Shown: positions 1-14,235, counted from the first letter of the stretch. The stretch: 64,000 nt of DNA from Zelopaecilomyces penicillatus (GCA_005765155.1 VCCP01000005.1:2356001-2420000), one strand, 5' to 3'. Notes: generated by a model from the sequence alone, not told the origin. A program made the numbers and translations.

Positions 1-3000
1 ATCATAGTAGCTAGCCGCCAGCTTATAAGCTATAAGCCTGAATTGATCTCAGAAACCTAAGCAATAACTAGCAATACTATAGCTTTATCAGGGACCATAG
101 AATAATCTTTAAATTAATAGGAGCAGCCTTTAGCCTAGCTTCTTACTTAATATCAAGCCAGATTTGGGTATCCTATGATTACCCCTCCAGCTAATACACT
201 GCTAGTAAGTAGCAAGACTCTTTCTGAAATAGAGCTGGATTAGTTGATTTAGATGATTAAAAGATAATTGAGAGAAAAAAGAAAGGCAGAATACTTATCC
301 TTACTTTAAAAAGGCGATTTAAATATAGTTTTGGATCTCTTGGGGCTAGAAGATCCAGTTACCCTGACTTAACTATCTGATATATTAAGCTGTAAAGGAG
401 TAGGAGAGTCAAAGTGATATTATGGAACCATTTGGTCCCGAGCCCTTCTAATACCTAAGTATCAAGGGAAGTCTTAGACCGAATTGCAAACATTCCTAAC
501 TTAACTTAATATACAGTTCATAGTAATCTTTATAGAATTCCTAAAGGATATACAAAAGATGCTTTTTAGTATTATCTATTTCCAAGGTAATATATCTAAT
601 CAATGGATCAGCTATCTCTATACTAATCACCCAGGAGGTATTAGAGATATCATTTAGGCTGTGCTAGTGTATTGGCTATTGAACAACCAAGGTGATGGTT
701 TAATGCATTGCTATAAAGCTATTAGGAAGCTAGACTGGCTTTGGTAAACCATAAATCAGATCTTCTAATAGTTTATCCATATATATAAGTGCCTTATTAA
801 TAAGCTGCTAGAGCTATTATCCCTAAGCTATTATATAGCTTATATAGTGCAGAGACTATTAGGGCCTCTTTAGGCTAAAGTTATAAATAATGGCTTACCT
901 ACTACTTAAGAGCAGCTACTTTAAGCAGGTATATAGGGAGAGTCTATATTAGCCTAATAAAGATAAAATAATTAGAATATTTATAAAGCCCCTTTATAAT
1001 AGAAGGGTAATAACCAGAATAACTTAATCTCTTTTTAAGATAAAGCTAATAATAATATAATCCCTTTATTGAATTAGGGAGATTGCTTATTGAATGATAG
1101 TTCTATCCCTTGGTATATAAAGTATTATAAATATAATGGTATATATTATAAGATAGTATACTAAGCCCTTAACTATATAATATATAAGAGTATTTATTAT
1201 ATCATTAAAAATCATAAAGTAGCTTAATAGTAGTGAGTAAACCTTAATACCTTAGTTAGTAGTTCTAATATTGATCCAATTGTTTATTATACCTAGGATA
1301 ATGCTGACCATTTTATATCCCTAATGATAAGAAAAGCAAGGATATAGAGTGGTTATAGCTAGGTAGTAGCTATACTATTATTTGATCCAGGGTTAAAAGT
1401 TTATCTTATTAATCCGAAATTGTTAATAGACTTTGATTATCTAAAAGAAAGCCTTTTATTAAAGATAGTATATAAGGATATTAACTTTCCTATATATAGG
1501 AGAATTATAAAGTTAATAGAACTTTATAATAATTAGGGAATAGTAAAGAGGTATCTTATGGATTATATTATAATAGATATTAAAGAAGATTTTATCTTGA
1601 GATTGCCTTTCTTCTATATTATAAACCTAAGAATTATATAATTAAAGGATTATTAGAACTATCCCTTAATAGAATAGAGTATTAAATTTATTACTAGTAT
1701 AAAGTAAGTTTAGTGGGTTATAAGGGTAATGAAAACTATAATGGTTATCTTAGGTATAAGACCTATTAATAATAGTAAGCTATAATCAGGAGAAGAAGAA
1801 GAATTTATAAAGACTCTGCTATTTAAATATATATAATTTATAGAGGTATTTAGTAAGGAAGCAGTTATTAAGCTATCGCTGCTTAAAGGATAAACTTATT
1901 CAATAGAATTGATTGATAGGAAGGTATTACTATAGGGCCCTATCTACTCTCTAGTAGAAAAAGAGCTGGAAGTGCTCTAGGAATACCTTTATATAGCTTT
2001 GAAATAAGGTTAGATATATTGATTAGTAAGCCTATATAGAGCATCTATTCTATTCGTTTTAAAGAAAGGAGGCAAGCTGTGCCTTTGTATTGATTATTAT
2101 ATTCTTAATTAAGTAATAAAGAAAAACTGAGCCCTATTGCTATTAATCCATAAGATCCTAAATCAACTTTAAGGAGCAAAGAAATTCACTAAGTTCGATC
2201 TTAAAGATATATATTATTGGATATGTATTAAAGAAAGCAATGAATGGAAGACTGTGTTCTAGTGCTATTATAGTTACTTTAAGTATTAAGTAATACCCTT
2301 TGGACTTATAAATACCTCTGCTATATTCTAGGAATATATTAATAATATACTATAAGGCCTTATGGACTATATCTGTATTATATATCTAGATGATATCCTG
2401 ATATATAGTAGTAACCTAGATACTTATATAAATGATATATATTAGGTGCTTTAAAGACTAGAATAAAGCAGTTTATATATAAACTTATAGAAATATAACT
2501 TCAGCATCGATATAGTGGTATACCTAGGGTTTATTATCAGCCTTAAAGGAATATATATAGAGGAAGAATAGGTATAGATAATAGCTAATTGGCTATTACC
2601 TATTAATATTAAAGATATTTAATAATTTCTTGGTTTTATAGGATTTTATTAATGGTTTATTAAGAACTATAGTAAGATTACTACATCCCTTATGGATTTA
2701 ATAAAAGGTAAGAAGAAGGGCCCTATATATATAGGAAGCTATGAGCGAGCTGCTTTTAAGGAATTAAAGCAAAAATTCTTAGAGCAGCTAGTGCTAGCCT
2801 ACTTTGACCTAGCTGCTTTTATTTGTATTAAAATAAATATATTAGATTTCGCTATAGATGCTATACTAGTATAATGCATTGATAGGAAATAATATCTAGT
2901 AGCTTATATATTGAGGAAACTTAATGGGGTAGAACTATATTATTATATATTAGATACTGAGATATTAGTAATTATAGAAGCTTTTTGGGTATAGTGTTAT

Positions 3001-4990
3001 TACTTGGCCTATTTAGAATATAAGATTATGATTATAATGGACTATTTAAATCATAACTATCTAGTAGTAAAATAGAAGCTTTTAAGCTGGCAAGTAGATA
3101 TGCTTAATTAGCTAGTACTATTCAATTTCAGAATTAAGTATAGATTAGGTAGATTGAATCCGGTGGATATATTATCTAGAAGGCTAGATTATATAGATAT
3201 AGAAGGTATCTAAGAATCAAGAAAAGGCTATTTATCCTCCTTCCTTAAATATTTTTATAATACTAAAGAAACCTTAGAAATTATAACTATATAATTAGTA
3301 GAGACTCTAGTTATAAATGGATTTCTAGAGGCTAGCTATAAGGGTGCAGGGTTGTGATCTATATCTGTCTCTCTTATTAGAAGGGTTTTAACTATGATTG
3401 AGCAAGTGGCCTGCCTTCGATATGCAACCTAGAGAATTTTAATTATAAATAAGTAAGTAATTCAAAGGAGCATTACTATAATATCACTAGAGGATATTAA
3501 TACCTTTATGATTATATTATTAAAAGTATAGAATAATGATTTGTTTTATATTTAAGAGTAATCTAAGGTAAATGGTTCTTCTAATAGATATAGTAGTTGA
3601 TCAATAGATAATAATTAATTACTATTATATTTTGGGAAGGTCTTTATTCTAGTTAGAATAAGGATTGAAATTTTAATAATACTTTATAATAACCTAATAT
3701 TAGGCTATCAAGGAATTAATAGAATACTAAAACGATTAATAATAACTTATTATTAGAAAGGCATAAAGAGAGATATAATGAAATTTATATAAACCTATGA
3801 CTCCTACTAATTAAATAAACCTAGGTAGCATTAATTATATAGCTATCTAGCTGCTTTATCAATCCTAGAAGAACCTTAATAGGAAATCTCTATGGACTTT
3901 ATTATAGATTTACCTAAATCAGGAATAAAGAATAAGATATATAATAGTATTCTTATTATTATAGATAGGTATATAAAATTTTTATTATTTATCCCTATAA
4001 TGAAGTGTATTACCAGTGATGGCCTAGTAATCTTATTCTTAGATTATATATTTAAGTATTTCAGAATGCTATAGGGAATTATATCAGACTATAGTATAGT
4101 GTTTATAAGCATATTCTAGAAAATATTCTACTACTTATTAGCTTGCAAGCAATAACTAAGCACTGTATTCCACCTATAAATAAATAGGTAGATAGAATAG
4201 ATGAACCAGATGATCAAACATTACCTATAAAGCTTTATTAATAAAGATTAGCTTGATTAGATTATAAGACTACCATTAGCCTAGTTCTACTATAATATAG
4301 TATAATACAGCATTATAGGAGAATCCCTAGCTTACCTACTATATAGCTATGAGCTAATAGTACTAGTATAAGATGGAATTTAATTAAGAGGACTATATAA
4401 GGGCTCTAGGGAAAGAATCCAAGAGCTATAGATAAGCCATGATATAGTAATAGAGATATTAAAAAGGATATATTAGTAGTATGAAAAGTGATATAATAAG
4501 AAAAGATAAGAAAAGTAGTTTAAAGTTAGCAACTAGGTAATAATCATTATAAAACACCTTAAGCTAAAATATCCTATAAGGAAGTTAATAGAGAAATTTA
4601 TAGGCCCTTATTAGATTAAGAAGCAGATGGAAAGCAGTGGCTTGGCTTATTAACTCTAGCTATCGGATTTAATCAGGATATATAATATATTTAATGTTAT
4701 AAACCTAGAGATATATAATAGTAGGGGTAAATCAAGTGAGCTGGAAGATAACCCTTTTATACTAGAATAATTCTATATAGTGGAAAAAATCTTGATATAT
4801 AAGTGGAACAGTAAGCAATAAATATATTATATAAAATAGGAGAATTATAGTAATAAGGATAACTATTAGCTAAGCAAGAGGGATTTCTTAGATTATATAA
4901 TGATATATAAATATAAAGCTTTTTTATTAAAAACCTAGCTACTAGGGAGTAGGAATCTCTGATAGTATTAATAAAAGCCAAGCAAGTTAT
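1..4990 (+). pseudogene. Element A: RIP-mutated Ty3/gypsy Gag-Pol polyprotein
   Basis: One frame (codons starting at positions 3n+1) reads through the whole stretch with many TAA/TAG stops but no obvious frameshift. In order it shows a Gag-like segment near 540-620 (KMLFSIIYFQGN), a possible zinc-knuckle remnant at 1111-1161 in which Cys would have become Tyr, and a protease-like segment near 1375-1430 (FDPG where D-S/T-G is usual). RT follows at about 2080-2420 with FTKFDLKDIYYW, IPFGLINTSAIF and an intact YLDD at 2383-2394. The RNase H connection is near 2620-2880. The integrase has SMDF near 3890, SDYS near 4085 and an E in the IE-MNQ motif near 4195. Stops mostly fall where Gln or Trp is expected, as C-to-T or G-to-A change predicts. 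The beginning of Gag may lie outside the window. The element cannot make a functional protein. Identification as gypsy is firm; the outer limits are approximate. Confidence 0.9.
4765..4905 (+). pseudogene. Chromodomain remnant at the C-terminus of element A Pol
   Basis: In the same frame as the integrase, the sequence reads YIVEKILIYKWNSKQ, a stop, IYYIK, a stop, then ENYSNKDNY. This matches the usual order of an integrase-fused chromodomain: a VEKIL-type start, a KYLVKWKGY-like strand, and an acidic or Asn-rich turn. Chromodomains of this type are typical of chromoviruses, a Ty3/gypsy clade, and direct integration to particular chromatin. Two in-frame stops and loss of the aromatic cage tryptophans make it non-functional. 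The motif is short and degraded, so the call rests on its position immediately after integrase. Confidence 0.6.
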
Positions 4991-4999
4991 TTTCCTAAA

Positions 5000-7345
5000 T
5001 ACTAGAATCCCTTAAGTGATTACCTTAGTAATTATTATTATTATTATTATCATCGCTACTTTTACTATTATCCTTATTAAAGGAACTCAATTCCAGAGCT
5101 ATATTAGGAAGACTATTTAAAACAGCCTCTATATCAGCCTAACTATCAAGTATAATATAAGAGGGAAGAACCATTAGCAATAATATAAAAGCATTATTAA
5201 TACACACCTATATAATTATTAGTAGCTATACCAAGCCTAATTATATATTAAAACTAATATTATATCACTAAGCCTGGATATTTATAATAACTTAAAGGGA
5301 ATTAGCCTGATCCAATACTAATTGAGTTTGAAAATTTAAAGTACTTTTTATAAGAAAAGCTTTATCTTTATCTGTATTTTATTATACCTTAGTGTGAGTA
5401 AGGGCAGTTATTAGCTTTTGGTATATATAGCTAAGTGCCTGTTTGGCCTTGCCTTATATATGCTAAAATATCTCCTGGGAAGTATTAGCAAAAAAGTAGC
5501 TATAAAGAATAAAGGGAGCAGTATTAAGTTGAGCTTTGATTATATCCTATATTGGATAAGATTATATATAAGTGTATGATAATTTGCTATCACTCTATAA
5601 TAGGAATGGTTATTACCTATATAGTATAAATATTAGAGTTTAGTGGCTATAGAGTAGTTATTAATAACTTTAAATTCAGGCTATAATAGGATATAATATA
5701 TATTCATCCTATTAATAGGGTTTAGGCTATTTGGCCTTTTTGGGTTCTAGAATAGGATTGGCTATTGGGTCCTATTTAACCTATATGGCTATATAATACT
5801 AATAAACCTTAGGATAGCTATATAAGTATTAGTAATAGCTAAGCAACTATAATAATAAACCTCACTTGATTATATTATCAATCGTTTACTTATGATGCGG
5901 GATCGGACTTCTAGTAGCTTATTAGCTATTAGATAAATGCTATTGTTATTTAATATATTTAATAATAGATAAGCCATCAATAACAGCCAATATACCTGCC
6001 TTAGCAGGACTTTGCTTAGGAGGTATTTTATTGGGTGTTATCTTCTTCTTAGAAGGTATCTTACTAGGTGTTATATTCTTTATAGCTAAAGGGTTCTTAG
6101 GAATATAGGCAGGTATAGCTGCTACTATAACCTTAATAATAGAAGATATAGGATGCCTATCACTAGAGGGAGGGAGTGGCTTAGGCATTGCATAGAGTCA
6201 TCTATTAATAATAGATAAAGCCAAAGACTTAGGAATAGTAGAGGAGGAGATAGAGGCACTATATGCTATAAAAGAGGCTATAATAGTATTAGCATTAGGA
6301 AGTGATTTAGAATCGCTAGAAGAACTATAAAGCCAAAAGTTAATAGAGAAGAAGCAGTGAGATAGAACCTAAGAAGGACTTACTGATAGGAAGCAGAGGA
6401 AATGCTTAAAGGAGAATCGGGATTAGTTGACTTCCTGACCCTTTTATTATCTATCTTATCCCTCTCTTTATCTCTCTTGCTGCTAGCATTATCCTTAAGG
6501 ACTTGATCTATATGATCTTTATAAGAGTCTAAATCCCTGTAATATTGTTAAGCTTAGAAGCAATATAAGAAGGGAAGCAGCTACCAATCGGCTATCAGCT
6601 AATAATCAAGGAATATCCTAGGAGGAATAGAGAGATAGATTATTATCAAAATCTATCTCCTTTATCTTATTAGATAAATTATTATTACTAGGTCCTATAA
6701 AAGCAGAAGACTTAGGAGGGGGTTTCTTAGTCTTAGTTAAAGCCTTAGGTAAAACCAAAGACTTAGCAGTAGAGATTTTGGGCATGATTAATACCGATAC
6801 AGGGGAACCCTTTGCAGCAGCTTTCTTAGTAGTAATCACTGCTAGATGCTTAATCTTATAATACTTGTACTATAGCTGTGCTATTACTTCTTTATTGGCC
6901 TTTCTTTGCTTCTTACTATCTGTGCTAGACCTAAAGGTCCTTAATAGTCTAATACTAGGTGAAGCCCTGAGAGATAAGGAAGCCTATGCTGGTAGAAAGC
7001 TGCTATTATATAAGGTTAGCTATGGAAAGGTGTAAAGAAGGAGGTGATTGACCTACTGTTTCTTAGTAGGTTAAGAAGGCAAAACAGCCCCCTCATTATT
7101 AGGTAAACTAGGAAAGTCAGTGCTATAAACAAGGAAGAAGCTAGGAAGCTACTTATATATAATAAGTACGTTTCTGATGCTTCTGTGAGTCTGATATATT
7201 ACCTGAATCCTTAGCCTTAAAGAGATAATACTATATGAAGAAATCGGCTAGTGATAAGGCTTCTTTAGGGGAGTTATAAGGTAGGGGACTTCTCATAAAG
7301 CATAAAGAGCCTATATATAGAGATTTATAGGGAAGAAATGGAATC
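5000..7345. repeat. 3' non-Pol part of element A with Lys/Pro-rich antisense frames
   Basis: This stretch lies between the chromodomain and the probable 3' LTR. It is AT-rich but keeps more C and G than the blocks after 9.6 kb. Two short minus-strand frames (5946-6188 and 6618-6839) are rich in Lys, Pro, Ala and Ile and match no family I recognise. A short ATT run lies near 5030-5050. It may be a long 3' untranslated segment or a degraded extra gene of the element. No domain is visible. Confidence 0.4.
7330..7343 (+). other. Candidate polypurine tract of element A
   Basis: An all-purine run apart from one T (gggaagaaatggaa) sits immediately upstream of the proposed LTR start at 7346, where the plus-strand primer of an LTR retroelement is expected. 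Confidence 0.4.
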
Positions 7346-7700
7346 TGTTGGAAGTTTTACTTTTAATTGACTATGGTTTCTTTGTTGATAGCTGGGCCGG
7401 TCGGCTGTTCATAGTTGTACGGTTGCAGTGATGAAGCTGCTACTAGTTATTAGGGCCGAGGGTGGCCCTAAAGGAAGGGGGGTATACTATTAGGACCCTA
7501 AAGGGGCCCTGCAGAGAACCCATGTCATGTGGGCTAGGAATGCATATATCTATAGAGAGGGCCTTCTCCTTTGAGAAAAGGAAGAGGGCCAGAGATCAAG
7601 CTTCTAGTTATCTGCTACCTATCTGCTATATACAGCAAAATTAATACCATTCCTAACCTTCTTCACTCTCTTCACAACCTCCTGATCTCGGTCCTTAACA
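7346..7700 (+). repeat. Probable 3' LTR of element A
   Basis: The segment starts TGTTGGAAG and ends CCTTAACA, so the termini form a short imperfect inverted repeat with the TG...CA ends usual for LTRs. It follows a purine-rich tract and lies downstream of the Gag-Pol remnant in the right orientation. It is clearly more GC-rich than its surroundings, with little sign of RIP between about 7390 and 7690. The partner 5' LTR would lie outside the window, so neither pairing nor target-site duplication can be tested here. Confidence 0.5.
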
Positions 7701-9388
7701 GTATATTAATTAATATTACCTAAATAATATTTATAGATTTATAATATATTTTATATTAGCTTATTAAAATTATAAATATAATAAACAGGGGATACTAATA
7801 ATAATCTATTAATATTAGAACTAAAAGATAAAGAAAAATAAGAGATTAAGGAAATCAAAGATTAATTAAAAATTAAAGGAGAATTATACTATCTAATTAA
7901 ATAGCTAAATTAGCCTTTAGAATATAACTAATAGATTCTAATTAATAAGATAAATACTTTAAAGCTAATAAAAGTATTTAAAAAGAATTAGATAAAAAGA
8001 AAATATAAGCTAGATAAAGGTATAATATAATAAAACAAAAACATTATAAAATTATAATTATAAGCAAAAAGAACTTAGAAGTTATATATTAGAGAATAAT
8101 ATTCTATTTTATATCTTTTAATCTATTATAAGCAAGTAATAAAAAGGCAAGGAAAGGATATAAATAATATAATAAAAAGCCTTCTATTATAAAATAAAAC
8201 CAGAAATCAGAGATTAAAGCTAGTAGCTTAATAATATATTAATAAACCCTAAGCTATACCTATTTAAAACTAAATAACTATATATATTTAAGCTTATTAC
8301 TAAGCTTATCTAATATTAATTTATTCTCCTATATTATAGTAATAATAGTGATATAAGCTATATACTTAATATATTATTAAAATATAAAGCTAGTATCTAT
8401 CTAGATAAGATAAAGGCTCTATATAGCCTTTTACTTAATTAAATTAGTATAATATAAAGCCTTAAGACTTGCTTATTAAGCTTAAATAATCTATTATTAA
8501 ATTAATATTAAAATATAAGTAAAATATTTATAAACGTACTTAAATATCCTATTATTCTTAGGGGTAGGGCTATTAAATAATCAGTAATATTTAATAAGCC
8601 TTCTCTTTCTCCTTATAGGCCTTATTAACCTTAACTTAGGCCTTAATAAAACTAATAATACTATAAGCCTAATAATATATAATCTTAATTAATTTAAAAA
8701 TATAGTAAAGCTTAAATAATATACTAATAATCTATTAAGTGAATTTGTTTATAAAAATAAAAAAGCTATCCTTATTATAATTACTATTCTTATTAAGGAT
8801 ATATATATTAAGTATTATATTTAAAAAGTTAAATATATTACTTAGCTCTTAGGTATTATCTAGTATAAGGGCTATAGGTCTAAATATTATCAAATTATTA
8901 ATAAAACCTATTTAAATAGTATAAATCAATATATTATTAATAGATATTATTCCTATTATTATACTATTAGTAATATATTAATTTAGTATTAGTAAATAAA
9001 TACTAGATTAATATTATCTTATTAGGCTTAACTTACCCTTTTATTACCTTAGCATCTATTATTATAACCATTTATATATAATATATATACTATATATATT
9101 TTATAATAATCAGCTTAATATAACCCAGCTACTTTATAGCTATATAGGTTTAAATAATAGATCTTTTAAAAGATATAATAATATAATAAAAAGGTAGTAA
9201 GAAAATAATAAAATAAAAAAGATAAATAAGAAAGGTATAATAAAAGATATAATTATAAATAAATAAAAAAAATATATTAAATCTAAATTTTAAGAAAATA
9301 AAAATTCTAGAATAATAAAATAATAATAATAGGGAAAATCTATTATAAGGCAATAGATATATAACTAAGGTATTAGGATATTACTTTT
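7701..9388 (+). repeat. Decayed transposable element, internal part unidentified
   Basis: AT-rich sequence with many stops. If stops are read as Gln or Arg, a plus-strand frame around 7820-8240 gives Lys- and Gln-rich, coiled-coil-like text, but no RT, integrase or transposase motif is visible. The position just before a purine run and LTR-like sequence suggests an LTR element, possibly non-autonomous. That is inference. Confidence 0.3.
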
Positions 9389-9600
9389 AAAGGGGGAGAT
9401 AATTATAATAGGATCAGATATCTAAATACCTGATTATAATATATAACCTAGAAGATTATTAATCATCTAGGCTTTAATAGCCTTTTATACTTAAAGGGTA
9501 TAAAAAAAAATAACTTAACTTAAATATAAATCTTATTATTAATTAATCGATAAAAGCTATATAGTCCTATCTAGCTATACCTAGAATTCCCTTTATAGAT
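9389..9600 (+). repeat. Candidate polypurine tract and LTR
   Basis: A purine tract (aaagggggaga, 9389-9399) is followed by sequence with a palindromic stretch around ggatcagatatc, and near 9490 a TATA-like ttatacttaaagggtataaa. G-rich purine tracts of this form usually precede 3' LTRs. The left end may be TG converted to TA. I found no second copy in the window, and the right end is not defined. Confidence 0.35.
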
Positions 9601-12600
9601 TTAATTAATTTTATAATAATAATAGCCTATTTTAAAATTTATATATATATATATTTATTACTTTATTTAATTTATTTAATAATATAATATAATATAATCC
9701 TTATTAAGATTTTTAAGATTATATATATTTATTAAATATATATTAATTTTTTTTATAATATAATTATAAATAAATTTAATATTTTAATTATTATATTAAA
9801 GAGATTAAATAAATTATTATATTTAAATTTCTTTATAATTTAGTATAATACTTATATTTATTATAATTATTTAAATATATTAATTTTTATTTATATTAAT
9901 ATCTTATTAATTCCTTTATAATATTTATTATTTTAATCTAGTTTATTTTATATAATATTTTAAATATATTTAATAATATAAATTTTATTTTTAATTAAAA
10001 TATCCTTTAATATAAAATAATATATGTTTTTATAAAATATAAATTATAATAATTAAAATAAATATAATTTAATAATATCTTTTTCTTTAGTCTTTAAGGA
10101 ATTATTATATTTTATAATATAGTTTTCTTTTTAATAAATCTATATTTTATTTACATTTTATAAGTATTAATTAATATATTATAAGTAATATAAATCTTCT
10201 TTTATTATTAAAATATTAATAAAATATTTATTAATAATATAATTTTAAAAATATATTTAATTTTAAATCTTTTATTAATTATCTATTAATTATAAAATAA
10301 ATATATATTATATTTTTATTAGTTTAATATATAATATAAAGGTTTAATTTTATTTTATTTATAATATTAAATAATTTAATTATTTTATATATTAATTTTA
10401 TTTTATATATAATTATATTTATTAATTTTTATCAGATTTACTTTTTATTAATTTATATTTTTAAATATATTATATTAATTATAATAATTATTATTATTTT
10501 ACTTAATATATATTTTATATTAAGTTTTAAGTTTTTAATTTATATTTATAATTTAATTTTATTAATATAAAAATATATATCTTTATTAAATTATCTTTTA
10601 TATATATATTAATTTAAAATAAATTATTATATATTTTATATTTAATTATTTTAATAATATAATTAATTTATTAAATATAATTTATTATAATATAATATAA
10701 TTATTTATAAATATATAATATATTAATAAAGATCTTATTATAATATATATATTTTATTTTAAATAATTCTTTTATATATTCTTTTTTTATTATTTATATA
10801 TTTAAATAATAAAATAAATAATTTAAAAAAAGGAATTTATTAAAATAAAAGATTTTATATTATAATAAATAATAATAAAAAATTATAAAAAAAAAGAAAC
10901 TCTTTATTAATATTATTTAATATATAATAAATCTTATTATAATTATATATAATAAATTTAAATATTATTTAATATTTAATTATTTATAATTATTATTTAT
11001 ATTTTTTATAAGTTTTATTTTAATAATATATATTATTATTTTATACTTAATATTAAAATATTTATTATTAATATAAAATAAATTAAATTAAAATTTATTT
11101 TAATAATAATATCATTTTTATAAATATTCTTATTAATCTTAAATATAATATAATATAAAAATTCTATATTAATTAATTAAATTTATTATAAAAATATATA
11201 GTATTTAATTAAATTTAAGAATTTATTTAATTTTTATTATAAAAGATATTATTTAATCTATTAATTAATTATATAATCCTATTTTAATAAATCTATTATA
11301 TATATTATTATTTAATATAAAGATTTGATTTATTTATTATATACTTTTATTTTATTATCTTTATTAATTAAATTATTAATTATTTTAATTATAATATATA
11401 TAATAATTTATTTTATTAAATATATATATTAATTTAATTGTTTTAATATTATTTATCTTATAATATTTTAATATTATTATAATAAAAGATAATCTAATTA
11501 TAATTAATATTATATATTATATTTATTATTAAATATAAATATAATTAAAACATTTTATTAAATTTCTAAATTATTATAAATAAAAATTAATTTATTAAAG
11601 GTTTTAATTAAATAAATATAAATATAATTTAATTATTTATTAATTATTTTAAAGTATATTATTTTAATTATTTAAAATACTTTTTATTTTTATTTTAAAT
11701 ACTTTTTATTTTTATTTTGAATAATAATATTTTAATAATATATTTTTTAAAATATTTTATAATTTATACTTTCTTAATAATATTAATTTATTTTATTTTA
11801 AATTATTTTTATAATATTATAATTTATATATAAATAAATCTTTTAATATTTTAAAATTATTAATTTATTATTATATTAATTTATTAATAAAATATTTTAT
11901 TATAATATAATTAAAAAGATTTAAATATTATATTTTAATATTAAATAAATAAATTATATTATTTTAAATACCTTTAATAAAGAGATTTATATTACTTTTA
12001 ATTATATTATCTTTTATTTATATTATATTTAATTTATTTAATAATCCTTTAAGTTAAAATTAAATATTTTAATTTCTTTAAATATTTTATTTATTATATT
12101 ATATTTTTAAAAATCTTTATTATAATTAATTATTTAATTTATTAATTATATTATTTATTATATCCTTAATTATTTATTTAAATAATATTCTTAATTATTT
12201 ATTTTTTAAATTAATATAAATTAATATATTTAATATTATTAAAAAGCCTTATTTTAATTATATATTATAGAAATATATTATATTTTAATTATATCTTTAA
12301 GTTATATTTTAATATAAATAATTATCTTTTTATAAACTTAAAAGAATAAATTTATAAATAAAGATAATAATAATATTTTAATTTTATTATTTAATAAAAA
12401 TAATATTATATATAATAATATTTAAAAAGAAATATAATTAATTTTATAAATATTTTATTTATTATTATTAAATAATATAATAAATCCTTTTTATATTTCT
12501 TCATTTAAAAAAGGATTTTAATAAATTCTTTTAAATAGTTATTAATAATATTTTTTTAATTTAATTAAAAAATATAAATCTAATTATTAATATCTTTATA

Positions 12601-13164
12601 AATAATTTCTTTATTATTATTATAGTTTTATTTTAAAATCCTATTCATAATTATTTATTTTAATTTTATAATTTAATATTATTATTAATTTATTTAAAAT
12701 TAATAAAATAAAATTAATATATTATATTTAAATATAATTCTTTTAGATATTTAATTATAATTAATAAATTAAATTTATTAATAAAAAGATAAGATATTAA
12801 TAATATTCTATAAATATTATTTATCTTAATAATTATATTTCTTATAATTAATATAGATTTTATATATTAATTATATTATTTTTATATTTAATAAATAAAT
12901 TTATCTTTTTAATTTAATATAAAGAAAAATAAAATATTAAATTTCTTTAGATTTTAATAATTAAAGTATATTAATTAATAATATTTAATAATTCCTTAAT
13001 TCTTTTAATATTCTTTTTAAAGATAATAAACATATTAATATATTTATTAATTAATATTTTATTATTTATATATAAGTATTTATTTTAATAATAAATATAT
13101 TATTAATAGATTAAAGTATTAACAGGTTTTATTTAAGAAAATAAAAATAATCTATAATAATAAT

Positions 13165-13400
13165 TATATAAAAATAAGGATTATATAATTATTATAAATA
13201 ATTATAATTAATTATTATATATAAAAAGAATATCTTTATATTTTTATTTAATTAATATTATAATCCTGTAATAATTTAATTAAATAAATAAAGAAATAAA
13301 TACTATAATTATTTTTAGAACTTATAATATATATAATATTTAATAATCTAATAATTTAATAATTATAATATATAAATAAACTATAATATAATAAAAAAGG
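13165..13400 (+). repeat. Dispersed repeat family 1, copy 1
   Basis: The stretch starting ataaggattatataattatt and continuing to tatatataaaaagaatat matches, in reverse orientation, the sequence at about 36,590-36,715. Related copies lie at about 21,470-21,660 (minus) and 45,605-45,800 (plus). The length, non-coding nature and scattered orientation suggest a solo LTR or similar terminal repeat. Boundaries are approximate. Confidence 0.5.
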
Positions 13401-14235
13401 ATAAAATTAAAAAAATAATTAAATTATAATTAATATAAAGTATTTTAAGGTTAAATACTTTATAAAAAATTAATAGAAATATTTATAAAATCTTATTAAA
13501 TTAAATAAAAAAATCTAGTTTATTAATTTTATTTATTAGATTTTATTAAGATATATAATATATATAATATTATAAACTTAAAATTATATAATAATAAAGC
13601 TTAATTTAATAAATTAAAAGATAATTCTTTTATATTAAAATAATTTTATATAATAAAAGAAATCTGAATATATATATAAAATAAAATAAAATAATTATAA
13701 TAATAAAAAGATTAAATAATTAAATATTTATTAAGAATTATATTTTATAAGGCTTAAATTAAAGCTTATATTATAATATTAAATTTATATTTAAATAATA
13801 ATATAAAAGTATTTGATTTAATTAAAGATTAATTATATTTAAAATATAATATACTTTTAATAATAAAAGCCTTATTTTTATTTATTTTTTATTAATCTTT
13901 TATATAAATAAAAGGAATTATAAAGCTTTAATATATATAATATAAATTTTATTTTATATTTTTTTTAATATATTAAAATATTTCTTATAATATATTAATA
14001 ATAAATAATTATATTAAAAGAAAGATATAATATTAAATTAAGCTTAAATTATATATTATAATAAATAAATTTATAAATAATAATATAATAATTTATAATA
14101 ATTTTAAAATATAAAAAATTATTATTAATATATTATAAATAATAAAAATTATTAATTATATAAAAAATTAGTAATTATAGAATTTATTATAGAAATAATA
14201 TAATATATATTAATTTTAATAATAAAGATTAAATT

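Noticed and set aside
3892..4074. Short open frame as an independent gene
   Set aside because: It is the stop-free part of the integrase domain of element A, in frame with the rest of Pol.
7462..7644. 60-residue plus-strand frame
   Set aside because: It falls inside the proposed LTR, with low-complexity Arg/Lys content and no family resemblance.
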